This document shows positions 47,286-58,581 of a stretch of 64,000 bases of DNA, piece after piece. Origin of the DNA: Hemerocallis citrina (Eukaryota; Streptophyta; Magnoliopsida; Asparagales; Asphodelaceae). Location of the stretch: assembly GCA_017893485.1 (NCBI GenBank), contig CM030362.1:256908744-256972743 (forward strand), written 5' to 3'. The notes below the pieces were generated by a model that had not been told where the DNA came from, searched no databases, and saw only the letters and a program-made list of their open reading frames with translations. Each line of letters begins with the position of its first letter. Position 1 is the stretch's first letter. A program made the position numbers and the translations under genes.

Positions 47286-49296
47286 TGTTAGATCAAAATC
47301 GAAGAATTAGATAGATACCCGACAACTTCTTCGAAGAATTCAACAAAATAAGTCGGAATTGCAACAAGTAAAAAAATAGTAAAAAAATGAACAAAAGAAG
47401 ATTTTCGGAACCATTATTCAATTAGATAGTAAGGAAATTACAAGACATGCCTCTTAGTCTTTTTTTTTTCTCTTATGACAATAATCTCTCAGTTCGATAA
47501 CTAGCTCTTAGTTCTTTCTATTGGACATCTCAATTGACTTACTCAGATACAATCTATTCTCATGTATTTATAGAGCAGTAATCAAGAGATATTTGTTAGG
47601 GTTAGTAGTCTTTGACTTAGTTCCCAAGTCAAATATATTCTCCCCATCAAATTGACAATAAATCTTAAACAAATATCTCAAGATAATTACAAAAGGTTGT
47701 ATCAAATATTTCAAATATAGTAGACAATCTCAACATATAATGAAGAGCATATATCAAATATTTTAAGTATAGATAGATATAAATCTAAAGGAAAATAACC
47801 AAAGAATTAAAATTCTAAATTTTAGAGAAATATTTGAGGCATATTTTCAACTCATTGACTCAAATATGATTCTCAACCTCCAACTAGAAAGTCTTCATGA
47901 GTCAGCAAGTTATGTGTAAGTCCCTTGGCTAAATGGGCTGGCCACTTCAACATGGCTCCCTTTCTTATTTGCTCTTATCACCTGCAGGGTCTTTAAAACC
48001 CTCTCCCCAGTTCATTGCCGAGTAGGATTTCTAGCATGTAGTAGTTGGAAGAGTTGTCCATTCAGTAGTGACTCCTTTAGACATGGACAAAAACCTGTAG
48101 GATTATTAGTTAGTTCGGACATCCTCCTCGGTTCAACATTGAGTTGGTCTTCTTACATGCTATAGTTGGAAGAGTTTTCAATTCGGTAGTGACTCCTCCT
48201 ACGAGCATGGATCGACAGGTGTTCAGCTTTGTCATGGGCATTCTTCATAGTGCTTATGTCGAGGAGGTTGATCGTATGAGTATTTTTTTATCTTCGAGCC
48301 TGCATGCACGAACATCTCACCCATTATATTCGAAAGATAGTTAGAAAAAGAGAGTTGTCGCAAGGAACTTGTCTTATATTCGTAGTTTTCCCAATCTGCA
48401 TTCTTCTTTGTTCTTTTTCCGGTAGATCATGTTGTAAAAATATAACCATCGAATTTCCATCAACCATCTCCATAAGGAAACAAGTTGTTGAAGAGGTGAA
48501 GCCGGCACCATCACCTTTGGCTCGATCTTCCCAATTTTCAATCTTCTTTGTTCTTTTTTCGGTAGATCATGTGGCAAACATATATCCATTGTATTGCCAT
48601 CAACCATCTCCATAGGAAAACAAGTTGTTGAAGTGGTGAAGTAGATACCATCACTTTCGGTTGGATCTTCAAGTCTTGCACTAGCCTAACTCTGACACCA
48701 GTTGTTATGTCAAAATCGTGGAATTGGAGAGAGATCCAACAATTCATTCTTCTTCGGATAATTCATCAAAATAAGTTGGAATTGCAATGAATAGAGAAAT
48801 ATTAAAAGGAACAAAGGAGGATTTTTGGACCCAATATTCAAATGCATAGTAAGGGAATTACAAGTTATGCATCTTAGTCTCTATCACTTTTTCTCTCTGA
48901 TTACAATAATCTCTCAGTTAGATAGCTAGCTCTTAGTTCTTTCTATTAGGCATCTCAATTTACTTACTTAGGTATAATCTATTCTCATGTATTTATAGAG
49001 TAGTAATCTAGAGATATTTATTTGGGTTAGTAGTCTTTGACTTAGTGCCTAAGTAAACTTAGTCCCCAAGTCAAATTTATTCTCCCAATCAAATTGTTAA
49101 TAAATCCCTAACAAATATCTCAAGATAATTACAAAAGTTTGTATCAAATATTCTAAATATAGTAGATAATCTCAACATAATGAAGAGAATATATCAAATA
49201 TTGTAAGTGTAGAAAAATATAAATCTAAAGGATAAAGGAAAATAACCAAAGAATAAAGATTCTAAATCTTAGAAAAATATTTAAGGCATATTTCCA
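47286..49296 (-). mobile_element. Non-coding LTR retrotransposon (about 2.0 kb)
   Basis: Two direct LTRs, 47286-47849 (TGTTAGATC...TTTTCA) and 48703-49296 (TGTTATGTC...TTTCCA), align over their whole length at roughly 85-90% by eye. Just left of the right LTR the minus strand reads TGGTGTCAGA (48700-48691), a one-base variant of the initiator tRNA-Met primer site, so the element is minus-oriented. The 850-bp interior has no gag or pol. It contains two tandem copies (about 48380-48510 and 48535-48650) of a block with TCTTTGTTCTTTTTCGGTA and CATCAACCATCTCCATA. Mobilisation must be in trans. No clean target duplication was found. Confidence 0.75.
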
Positions 49297-49406
49297 ATAT
49301 GAAGACAATCAAGTTAAAGACAAAGCCATTTTGGTGAATGAAGATGACGTCGTCTTGCTACTTGCTTCCAAAGGTGATGAACCTAGCAAGGATGGCGTGT
49401 AGCATT
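49297..49406 (+). pseudogene. Copia gag-protease fragment
   Basis: A 33-residue frame reads EDNQVKDKAILVNEDDVVLL and LASKGDEPSKDGV before a stop. This resembles the end of Ty1/copia gag just before the W-x-LDTGAS protease site. It is cut exactly where the next LTR begins, so it belongs to an older copia element that the next one entered. Confidence 0.5.
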
Positions 49407-49999
49407 TGTTGGGTTTATGTCTTTCATATTATATTTGGTGAGAAGAGAAGATAGGTGAAGCGAGAAGAGGTTCGAAGCAACGTTGGACGAAGAAGGGAGG
49501 AGCAGCAGGATAGTTGACAGTCCACAAGGTGTAGTCGACCGCATCTAGGCAGCGGCAGCATAAAGCCCAATTCTTCTCCAAGTTAGATCATATGACTCTT
49601 ATGGTGTAGTTATCTCTTCAAGATACATCGGATGGTTATTGTATTAAGATAGCAAACTATGATTTCTCTAGATATCTATATATAAATTGTAACGGTCTCC
49701 TTTGAGATGTAAGAGCAAAAAAAGAGACTACTTCATATTAAAGTTTGAGTTTGAGAGTTTTCCATTGTAAATAGCAAGTATCTTCTGGTGCGGTTTGAGA
49801 GATAGATAGGGTCGTAGTGAGAGTGATTGTAATTCTTGTAACTTCTCTAGTTGAATAATGTATTGGTTATTTCTTCCCTGCATTAGGCATGGCCAAATCG
49901 AGACAAAATTGTGTGCTTTGTGTATTTGGTTTGATATATCATTTGCATGGTGGTTTGTTCGTAGTGATCGTGTCACAAAGTCGGTAGGAAATCCTAACA
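49407..49999 (+). mobile_element. 5' LTR of a copia element
   Basis: 593 bp from TGTTGGGTTTATGTC to GGAAATCCTAACA. It is followed one base later by a primer site, and a partner starts at 57736. Confidence 0.9.
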
Positions 50000-50000
50000 A

Positions 50001-50012
50001 ATGGTATCAGAG
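50001..50012 (+). promoter_or_regulatory. Primer-binding site of the copia element
   Basis: The sequence after the LTR is A, then ATGGTATCAGAGC. The 12-base complement of initiator tRNA-Met (TGGTATCAGAGC) ends near 50013. Confidence 0.9.
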
Positions 50013-50055
50013 CGTCAGGTTGCATAAAGGAGTTACTAGAGTTCCTTGTCAAAAA

Positions 50056-51490
50056 TGGCAGACCAGTTCACAAAGATCAAGCGGTTCGACTGTAAGATCA
50101 ACTTTGATATCTAGAAGATGGACATGCATGAAGAATTGGTTCAACATGGCTTGGATGAAGCCCTAGAAATAGAAAAATGGAGAACATTCGGCATAAAACA
50201 GGAGAATTGGGAGGAGATTTGTTCAGGAGCCTTGGGAACAGAGAGCTCTCCCCTTTTTCTGCCCGACTCTTTGGTCTTAAGAATGCGGGTTTTAAGAACG
50301 AGTGATTACCCTTCTCCGACCCTTACTGCACAACCGGAGAGCAGAAAACTAATGTGTTCCACTTATAGATTATTGAACGGGTCTATGGTCGGTCTGTGAC
50401 CCCTGGATACTGAAGGCGTCCTTGGGGCGATCTTGTAGTTCCTACGGGGTGGAGATGGTGGGGTCGGTCCATGGATTTTTCTTTCCGTTTGCCACATTTT
50501 TCTCAAAGCAAAGGGTTGAAGGGAGATAGTGCATCAAGCTATTCACAAGGGCCAACTTGATCCTCTTCCCTAGGGATCCCAGATGGTGTAATAGAGACAT
50601 CCGTTGACAAAAGGATCACCCTAAGATGATCATCTCATGGCTATTGAGAACGAATCAAATCAGATGGTTCTATTTCTCAATCTTTCTGACTTGCTTCTAA
50701 AGATTCGAGGTCGAAAGATTGAAAAAGTCAGTCATTCACAACCACTGATGAAGGATTCCTCGAAAAGTTAAGGATAACAGCTATTATTGACGAGCGAAGT
50801 AAGGTGTAGGAGAAGCACGACGAATCTACAGGCGAGACTCAAACTGACTTCACGAAATCATCGTCACAGGAACAGATGTACATGAAATGAAAACTGTGGT
50901 GTTTCTAAATGAATGAAGGGACCTAGCAGAGTTTAATACGAACTTATCTAGACTGACGACGAACTCAGACAATCTTAAAATTTCCAGCTTGATATGTTCA
51001 CTACCAAACTTATCCAACTTTATACCATGCTGGATGGGAAATCTGCGAAGAAGAAATTTTTGGTAGTCGGTGTGACCTAGTGCTTAGAGGAGGATACACC
51101 TAGGAAAGAAAATTTGAAATCGACATTTACTTCTGTGAGTTGATTGACGGTGGATGATTCTTCAATTGGAAGGGAAAGTCCACGTAAGGGTGAGATTCAT
51201 TGCAACCGTTCTAGAGGGATTGAGGATTATAAAAGAGACTGTTGCTGGTGGTTATATCAGATGGGGCCAATGTGATCAACGCCGCTGAATACGGTGATAA
51301 CTCAGGTTTTCTTCTTGTTTCAAGTTCTTTGGATGTGAATTCCGGCTGGTCCTTTGATTTAGGTAGTTCTTTTTATATTTACTTCGAGAGGGAGACGTTT
51401 TCTACTTACATGTCTACAACATATCGTTGTGTGAGAACGGAGATTAATGAGATTTGTGATGTAGTGAGTGAGGGAACAGTGGAGTCAAAG
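50056..51490 (+). pseudogene. Copia gag-protease remnant
   Basis: Starts MADQFTKIKRFDCKINFDI, a stop, then KMDMHEELVQHGLDEALE, the N-terminus of copia gag (F-G-NF-W-KM-LL-Q-L--AL). Many frames follow, with a broken CCHC knuckle (CNRSRGIEDYKRDCW near 51215) and a protease entry, GWSFDLGSSFYIYFERETFS, whose catalytic DSG is DLG. It runs on to VSEGTVESK, then is interrupted at 51490 by a gypsy LTR and resumes at 57208. Heavily mutated, with no function. Confidence 0.75.
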
Positions 51491-54400
51491 TGTAACCCCT
51501 GTTCCCGTTAATACGTATTTTTCATGTATTTTTCCGTATTTCAAATTCTTAGTATCTTGTAACTAATTCTTCTCAAATGATTATCGATTTTCAAACTAAA
51601 TTGTATTTCATTATATGATTTTGAAATGAACCCAAATGTTGAATCTTTTATTTTTGGTTAATTATTTAAACCAATTTATTTATTCGATCAAACTATTTTA
51701 TGAAGCCCAATATACAATTATTCAATTATTTTAATATTTAATTTGAAGCTCAAGCCCAATTGTTATTATAAGCCCAATCCCATAACTAACTTATTAAATT
51801 GTTTTGAGCCTATAAACCAAGCCCAAATCTAAACCCAATATCCATATGTATTTGTACAGAATCAATCCTGTATACTTACCCGTATACAAATCTCTTCACG
51901 TTCCCCGAATTTGCACATTTTCCGTAACTACAACCCCCCACTATCTCTAACTACCCACTATTAATATTATATTATTATATAACAACCCCTATTCCTGTTC
52001 TCTCTCTCCCCACCTCTTCATTTCTTCTCCTCCGTTCCAAAAACATAAACAGAGAAACCCATTTCGTCTTCCTCAGCGAGCTCGACCCTCCTCTCATCTT
52101 CATCACCCAAACACGACCACCCAATGTCGCTCCACCTCGTGCTCACGACCTCCACCCCGTCGCTTATCACCATTGACGCCTCGAGCTCCACCCTCGACAG
52201 CTATCTGCATCCTGTTCGACCACAGCTGAACCCCACCATCGAGCGCTTCCCGCTCGAGCCATCATCATCGCCACCCGCTCAAGCATCGCTGCCACCCAGT
52301 CAACACCACAGCACCCATTGTCTTCCTCATCCCACCGTGCACACCCCTATTCGCCGCCATTGCACCATCATCCTCCTCCTGCTCGAACCACCCTCTCCCA
52401 TTGCCATTGCCGCCTCGCTTGAACCTCCAACAACAACCTCTGCCATCCTCCTCCTCATCTGCACTCTGCACCCCTTTATCTTCCTCACTGGCACCGCACT
52501 CTCATCCTGTCGCTTGCCTCCGCTCGAGTCTTCCGCTTGACTCAGCCACCATCACCCATCGCCTCTCCGTTGTCCCATGCAATCACTGTTGTTCCCTCAT
52601 CCCCTCGTCATCGTCGTCAATGTCTAGAACCCCCACCGTTTGCTTCTTCTATTTTCGGTGCGAAACAGAGCATCGAGTTTCGCTCGAGCACAGAGTTCTC
52701 GTCGCTGCGTCGCTTCTTGATCGCCAGCGATCAGCCGCTCTGTCTTGCCGCCAGCATTGCTAGTCCCCGTCGCTGCAGTTGCCACCCTCTCCTGCCGTCT
52801 CTCTTTCTCTCTGTCGTGTTGGGGAAGAAGTAGCCGCAGTGGGCTGTTTCGATGTGTGCTGTGATGTGGAGTAGGGGATCCGATCTGAGCTTTGGTGTGT
52901 TGCTATTTGGAGTTTGGGTTGATCCAGTGTGCTGTGTTCGCTGTTGCTGTTTTGCACATAGAGCGCACATGCTTGCGTATTCCCGTGTTCGTGCTTCATT
53001 ATCAGAGATTCTGATCCCGTTATTCTCTCGTTCACATCGGAATGGGCTAATAAGGCAGTATCCTCTTTTACAATTCGTTTGTTCTCATACAAACTTTCTT
53101 CGAAAAATACCACAAGTAAATTCATTGACTATCCGTTACAAATTCTAATTCGTATTCATTGATTGAATTGAAATCTGTTACTATACAAAATCTGCCGATC
53201 CTGTATTCCTACATGATCACGAATACTTTGTTGCCATTTACATTACATGAACACGATTGATACACACATATGTACTATTCGGATTATACATGATTATGTG
53301 CATAATTGTTTTACCCATGATAGTAGTTAGGATGCAGTTATGATCTCTTTTACTCCTGATTAAGTTTTATATATGTTATCGGTCACTTCGTAGTTACAAC
53401 ATTGTTTTATAAATCCTGAAATGTTCCTGACCAATACTTGTAATAGAAATCCGACCCAATAAATGACATTACAACTGTGTGTCTTTGCATCTCATGAGTT
53501 AGAACATATTCCATGTTCCATGCATAATTCCTTGATATTCCCTGACCATATCTTGACATCGTTCTCGTTGCATCATGATCATGTTGATTGTAATAAAAAT
53601 AACAAGCCGGGGTATAAGGGAAAAGATTTAGTAGTTGACAATATAGAAGAGTGTTCTCGGACGAGAGCTCGTGGTTTCCCGATGCAAGTTCAAGTTTACA
53701 AGTTGCTAGTTTGCAAATTACAGGTTTACATGTTCACATTACAAGTTCACACTCTACATGTTCCACATTGCACGTATCTCGATACAAGATATAATGTACA
53801 TGTTTTTCCCGAATACGTGACCTATAGAATCCACCACTACGTCTAAACGTTCACTTGATTTCATGTATCAAACATGTGGTATGGGATGCATGATTGATGC
53901 ACTAGTTAGGTTAATAAAAGACTTGAGATTAACACGTGCACTTGCATAATCCAATTACATGTACATGTTCCTATTGGCTTGTTTACTTGCTTACTTGTTT
54001 ACATGTCACTTGTTTTATGATGTCTTGTTCATGATCCTGTTTACATATTGTATTTCTCCTATTACATGGTTCTTGATTCCTTACTTTTTTTCCTGCTTCT
54101 TGTTCGTTTTTGTACTTGTCCCCTTAGCTTGTTCTACTTGCGACTCGTGACTTGCATTAACGGGCATCTTCTTGTTTCTCTTTTTGTAATAATGTACTTG
54201 CAGGCCTGGAAGGAGAGTTATCGGAAGGTGTTGCTGAGCAAGTGTTTTAGTCTTGTTTATTATCATGTTACTTTAGTTCATGTTTTATCCATGCTACTCT
54301 TTATTATATTCCGGGCGTGTTTGATCCGTAACTACTTTTATTCCCAGTTGTTGGTTATATTATGGAATATATCTTTAACCCCTGTTTTCCTAAAAAATGT

Positions 54401-57202
54401 ATTTTTGTGTAATTTCTGTATTTAAAATTTTTGCAAATTATTTTTTCGATTTTCAAATTCTTTTCTCAAATTGTATTATTGGATCTCCTATTAAAATCTG
54501 TTTTCGATCAATAATTTTATTTGTAAATATTTTTTGTGATTTTATATTCTATTCTTATTTGACTGATTATTTTTACTCTTATTATTATTATTACTGTTAT
54601 TATTAGTACTATTATTATTTTTGACTGGTTATTGAAGATTTATTTCTATGTACAAATTGTATTAGTAATTATTTCAAATTATTTCCACATTGTAGTACAA
54701 AATATATTTTTGTTATATAACCCTACATTTATTGGTTAATTATTTTTTCTATTAGTTTTTAAAATCGTATTTTCCATGTTGGATTTTTAAATAAACCCAA
54801 TACCCGTTTTAAACCATTTAAACCAAACCCAATACCCTATTTAACCCAAAACCACCTAACTAACCAGACCCGCTACCCGTTACCACACCCATTTAAACCC
54901 TAACTCTGCATGTTATTTATATCCCCTAAAACCTCTTCACCTTCCACCCGAAAACTCCTCAGCCGCCACCCATCCCTGTCTCTTCATCTTCCCTCTGCGC
55001 TGCCTCATCTCCCCTTCCTTGTGCACCCTTGCCCTGCACCCTTGACGACAACCGCGACTGCAGTGCCTCCCCTGGTTGCGCCGCCTCTTGCATCGTAGCC
55101 ACTCATCCCAGTCGCAACACCAGTCAGCGCAGCGACCAGACAGCTCCTGGCCGTCGCCATCCTGTGCTCCTTTGCGACGCGCCTGTAGCGCCGCCTAGCC
55201 GTGTGCTGTCCATGGTCGACAGCAGCAGCACCTAGCCGCTGTCTTCTCCCCCGGAGCTCCTCGCAAGTCCACCGTCATCTCCGTCGGCAATCCCACAATG
55301 CAACATCGCCGTGCTGTGCACCTTCTGACGGCAGCCCCTATGGCTAGTGCTAGCAACCCCCAACTGCCCCCTCGTGTGTGTGCGGGTGTGGTTTTGTTGG
55401 AGTTGCGACCATGGGATTGTGGTGCGAGTGTGTTCGTGGTTGTGTTGCTCGATAGTTGGGTTGTTGCTCGTGGTTGTGGTATGGGTGTTTTCGTTGTTCG
55501 TGAGTTTGGCTCGTGGTTGCGTTCTTTAGACTTTGTTGCTCGCTTTTGGTTCGTGTGATTAGTTTGAGTTCGCCCGTTCATTGTCCGTTCGTTATGCGTG
55601 GTGTTCGAGTTGTTATTCGTGGGTTGAGTTCTTTGCCGTTGGTGGTGTTCGTGGGTCTTGTTCATCGTTGTTCGTGGATCTTGTTCGTGGTTTCGTTTCT
55701 TGCTTGTTGGAGTTCCTTGGCGGGAATCCGTTCCCATTATTCTTGCTCTTGTGTTGTTCTCATCGTCTTTCAGGCAAAACTTGCACTCCAATTCATTTGT
55801 TTGATACAAGTAAAAAATACCACCTATAGTGTAGTTGGGTCTAGAGACGACTCTTATTTGTGATATGCTTGATGGGTTTTGTCTCTATTGTAAAAATTTG
55901 ACCATAGATGACTTACGACACAATATGAACATGAATTAACTTAGGTTTTATCCGTTCTTGATTTTGATCATGTATGTGAGACTTTTGTGAGAATTTGTGA
56001 TTTGGTTGAGACCCATGTGATATATTTGGTGTGGACATGCTAGATACCCTAATTCCAGATGTTTGGACACTTGGTAGACTCGATTTATATTTGGTTGTGT
56101 TTTGAACAAGTTTTTTATGATATATGTTGAGTTGTCGTTAAAGGAAAAAATCTGTATTTTGTCGAGGATCTGTTTTGTTTACTGTTTTGGACTGTCTTGA
56201 AGTCAGTAACTTAATTTTGGTATAAAACATGAGTTTTAGAGGATACATAGACTTATTTACATGAGACTTGATACGTGGCACTTGATGCATGATTACACGA
56301 CACTTGACACTTGATGCTTGTTTACATAATCCTTGTTCATGACTCTTGATATATGTTACATGATTACCTATTTACCGGTATACCTATTACCTGATATATG
56401 TTACATGTTTACCTGTTTACCTGTTTACTTGACACTTGATACATGTTACCTGTACCTGTTAGTATACAATGCTACTTGTTTCTATTTTTCTAATTCATGT
56501 TAGATATTATATTTCTGTTGACATACTTATACGATGCTATGCTTGTTACTTAGAGTAATCTATTCCCTGTACTTGTATCCTACATTATAAGTGGCCCGTA
56601 ACTTGCAATTGACGGGTACTTGTTTTCTTTTTCCTATCCCTACAATTGTTAAATTGCAGATTTTGGAGAACAAGTTCCAGACGGTATTGGTGACATGAAG
56701 TATTAGTGCTGGATTTTATTATTATTATTTCTTATAGTTTACTTGAACAATATTGTATTCATGTATTTGGATCTATTCTTGTATTAGGGCAATGTGACCC
56801 AGGATATTTGTGTTATTCAGATCATAGCTATTTGAGATTAATATATTTTATTTCAAGTATTCTTGTTGGTATTTTGGTTCATACGTGCATGTGGTTGACT
56901 TTTCTGGCTTTCGACTCTGATTATATTGTGATATATTGTAAAGATTCTTGAACAGCTTATGGATAATGAAAATCATTAGCTGGGCTTTTGTTACGTATCT
57001 GTATTCCGTATTCTTTTTAGGAAGCACAGCGTGACAATGTCATAAACTTTTGTTATCATATTGTGATTTTACATGCCTGCATGGTTTTTTTTATTATCTT
57101 ATTGTTGAGTTACCAGTACAGCTTATGAATGGTGTATTTGCATCATTCGCTGGGCCTCAGTCACGTGCTCGTATTCCCATTTTTGGGAAGCAGGGCATGA
57201 CA
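51491..57202 (+). mobile_element. Family D solo LTR, split by a second solo LTR
   Basis: Begins TGTAACCCCTG at 51491 and ends CAGGGCATGACA at 57202, with identical 5-bp flanks CAAAG (51486-51490 and 57203-57207). Removing the inner insertion leaves about 3.0 kb, the family length. It has the same layout as 13935-17263: AT-rich head with AAGCCCAA words, a pyrimidine leader, a GC-rich island at 52060-52850, then repeats such as AAGTTTACAAGTTGC. The GC-rich frames (Ser/Pro/His-rich) look non-genic. Confidence 0.9.
54374..57036 (+). mobile_element. Second family D solo LTR nested in the first
   Basis: Starts TTTAACCCCTG (the usual TGTAAC with one change) at 54374 and ends CACAGCGTGACA at 57036. 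It is flanked by ATATC (54369-54373) and ATGTC (57037-57041), a duplication with one later mutation. It shares the conserved blocks GATACAAG-TAAAAAATACCAC at 55803, GGGTTTTGTCTCTATTG at 55872 and GTGGCCCGTAACTTGCA at 56591 with the LTR at 13935. Confidence 0.9.
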
Positions 57203-57207
57203 CAAAG

Positions 57208-57735
57208 ATGCCAGACGGAAAGGGGTACATACTAGAGAAGGTCATGTATATTACTTTGTTGAAATAAAGTCTGATATCCCAGAGTACTTTGGAAGCACGG
57301 GGCTGCAGGTAAACAACTTAAGGTGGAGTTCTATTAGTTTGGGAAAGTCGTCATAAAGTAATGAGGGAAAAGTTGGGTATTCGGAAAAGTTAGCACAACC
57401 TCTACCAGCTTTGTTGGAACAGCAAATCTTGTACAAGTGATTTTAAGCCCTGCATTCCTAAAGCATTGTCTAGTTCGTCACCACTAGAATCACTAAAGCG
57501 AGACTTCAAATTTTGAATATCGTTAGGAGGTAGAGAGTGCTTTGGGGTAGGTGGAGTTCGTGTGGAGAGTGGTGCCTGCATGTTAGCACCTATTGGGGGG
57601 ATGGAGAAAAACAGGTGGAGGTAAATTGAACTAGCAGAAGAAGCCACTGAATCGGGTCCAAGAGAAGAAGGAATAGTCTAGAAGAGTTTAATCACACAGG
57701 TGTGGAAGTATGAATATGCAATCAGATGTGGAGAT
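57208..57735 (+). pseudogene. Copia pol remnant and 3' end
   Basis: Just after the CAAAG duplication the frame reads MPDGKGYILEKVMYI, the copia protease-to-integrase linker ('M-DG--R-L--V-Y-P'). Most of integrase, RT and RNase H is deleted. At 57719-57735 AATCAGATGTGGAGAT stands directly before the LTR and is the polypurine-type primer for copia elements. From about 57402 to 57660 an opposite-strand reading is unusually protein-like and is reported separately. Confidence 0.6.
57402..57647 (-). pseudogene. Unidentified Ser/Pro-rich ORF antisense in the copia remnant
   Basis: An 81-residue frame on the opposite strand to the copia element. It contains LSTRTPPTPKHSLPPNDIQN and LKSRFSDSSGDELDNALG followed by LKSLVQDLL. 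Composition (SDSSGDE, TPPTP) is like a regulatory or nuclear protein and unlike copia pol. It may be a host fragment picked up by the element. I recognise no family and it may be chance. Confidence 0.25.
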
Positions 57736-58104
57736 TGTAGGATTTATATCTTGCATACTATATTCGATGAGAAGAGAAGACGGGTGAAGCGGGAAGAGGT
57801 TAAAAGCAACGTTGGACAAAGAAGAGAGGAGCATCAATAACTGATAGGAAGAGCAGCAGGAGAGTCGATTGTCCACGAGAAGCAGTCGATTACTGTGGCT
57901 ATTTGACTTGAGTCTGGTCATTACAGTCGATTGCCCTTAAGGGGAGTAGACCACATATGGATAGCGGTAGCATATATGTATCACATTTGGTAACCAGATT
58001 AAAGCCCAATTCTTCTCCAAATTAGATCGTATGGTTCTTATCATATAGTTATCTCTTCATGAAACATCGGATGGTTATTGTATCAAGATAGCAAACTACA
58101 GTTT
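57736..58104 (+). mobile_element. Copia 3' LTR, first part
   Basis: Starts TGTAGGATTTATATC and follows the LTR at 49407 through CATCGGATGGTTATTGTATCA. It has an extra block at about 57845-57950 with three TCGATTG motifs. It stops at 58104, where an inverted copy begins. Confidence 0.8.
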
Positions 58105-58535
58105 TGTTAGGAATTTGCTACTGAGTTTGTGATAACCGATCATTACGAACAAACCACCAAGCAATAGTATATTAAACACACAATTTTATTCTAGTTTGGG
58201 CAATCCTTATTCCGGGTGAGAAATAACCAAGATATTATTTAATTAGAAAGATGCAAGAGTTATGGTCACTCTCACCAAGAACATATCTATCTCCCAAGCC
58301 TCACTATAAGATAATTTGTTATTCACAATGGAGAACTCTCAGTGAAGTACATTTTCTATTTTGTTTACATGCCCTTGCCTCTCAAAGGACGTCGTTACAA
58401 TCATATAGAGAGATCTAGAGAAATACTAGGTTGTAATCTTCATACAATAGTCGTCTTATATACCATGAAGAGAAACCTACACAACAAGAACCATACGATC
58501 TAACCTAGAGAGGAAGATGGGCCTAAAACATTTCA
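58105..58535 (-). mobile_element. Inverted partial copia LTR
   Basis: Begins TGTTAGGAATTTGCTACTGA, the reverse complement of the LTR 3' end (compare 49999 backwards), and runs through ACGAACAAACCACCAAGCAA and CTAACCTAGAGAGGAAGATGGGC. Its left edge is a true LTR end, so a minus-oriented copy inserted into the plus-oriented LTR and later lost its right part near 58535. Confidence 0.75.
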
Positions 58536-58581
58536 CCCAGCCCCGACCCGTTTGCTGTTTTTAGCTACTTTCGGATGAATG

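Noticed and set aside
52124..52833. Long Ser/Pro/His open frames (up to 138 residues)
   Set aside because: They lie in the GC-rich island of a solo LTR, overlap in several frames and show no domain.
55195..55863. 204-residue minus frame and overlapping plus frames
   Set aside because: Same GC-rich LTR island; Thr/Asn/Arg-rich repetitive reading of a GTTCGTGG-type repeat, not a protein.
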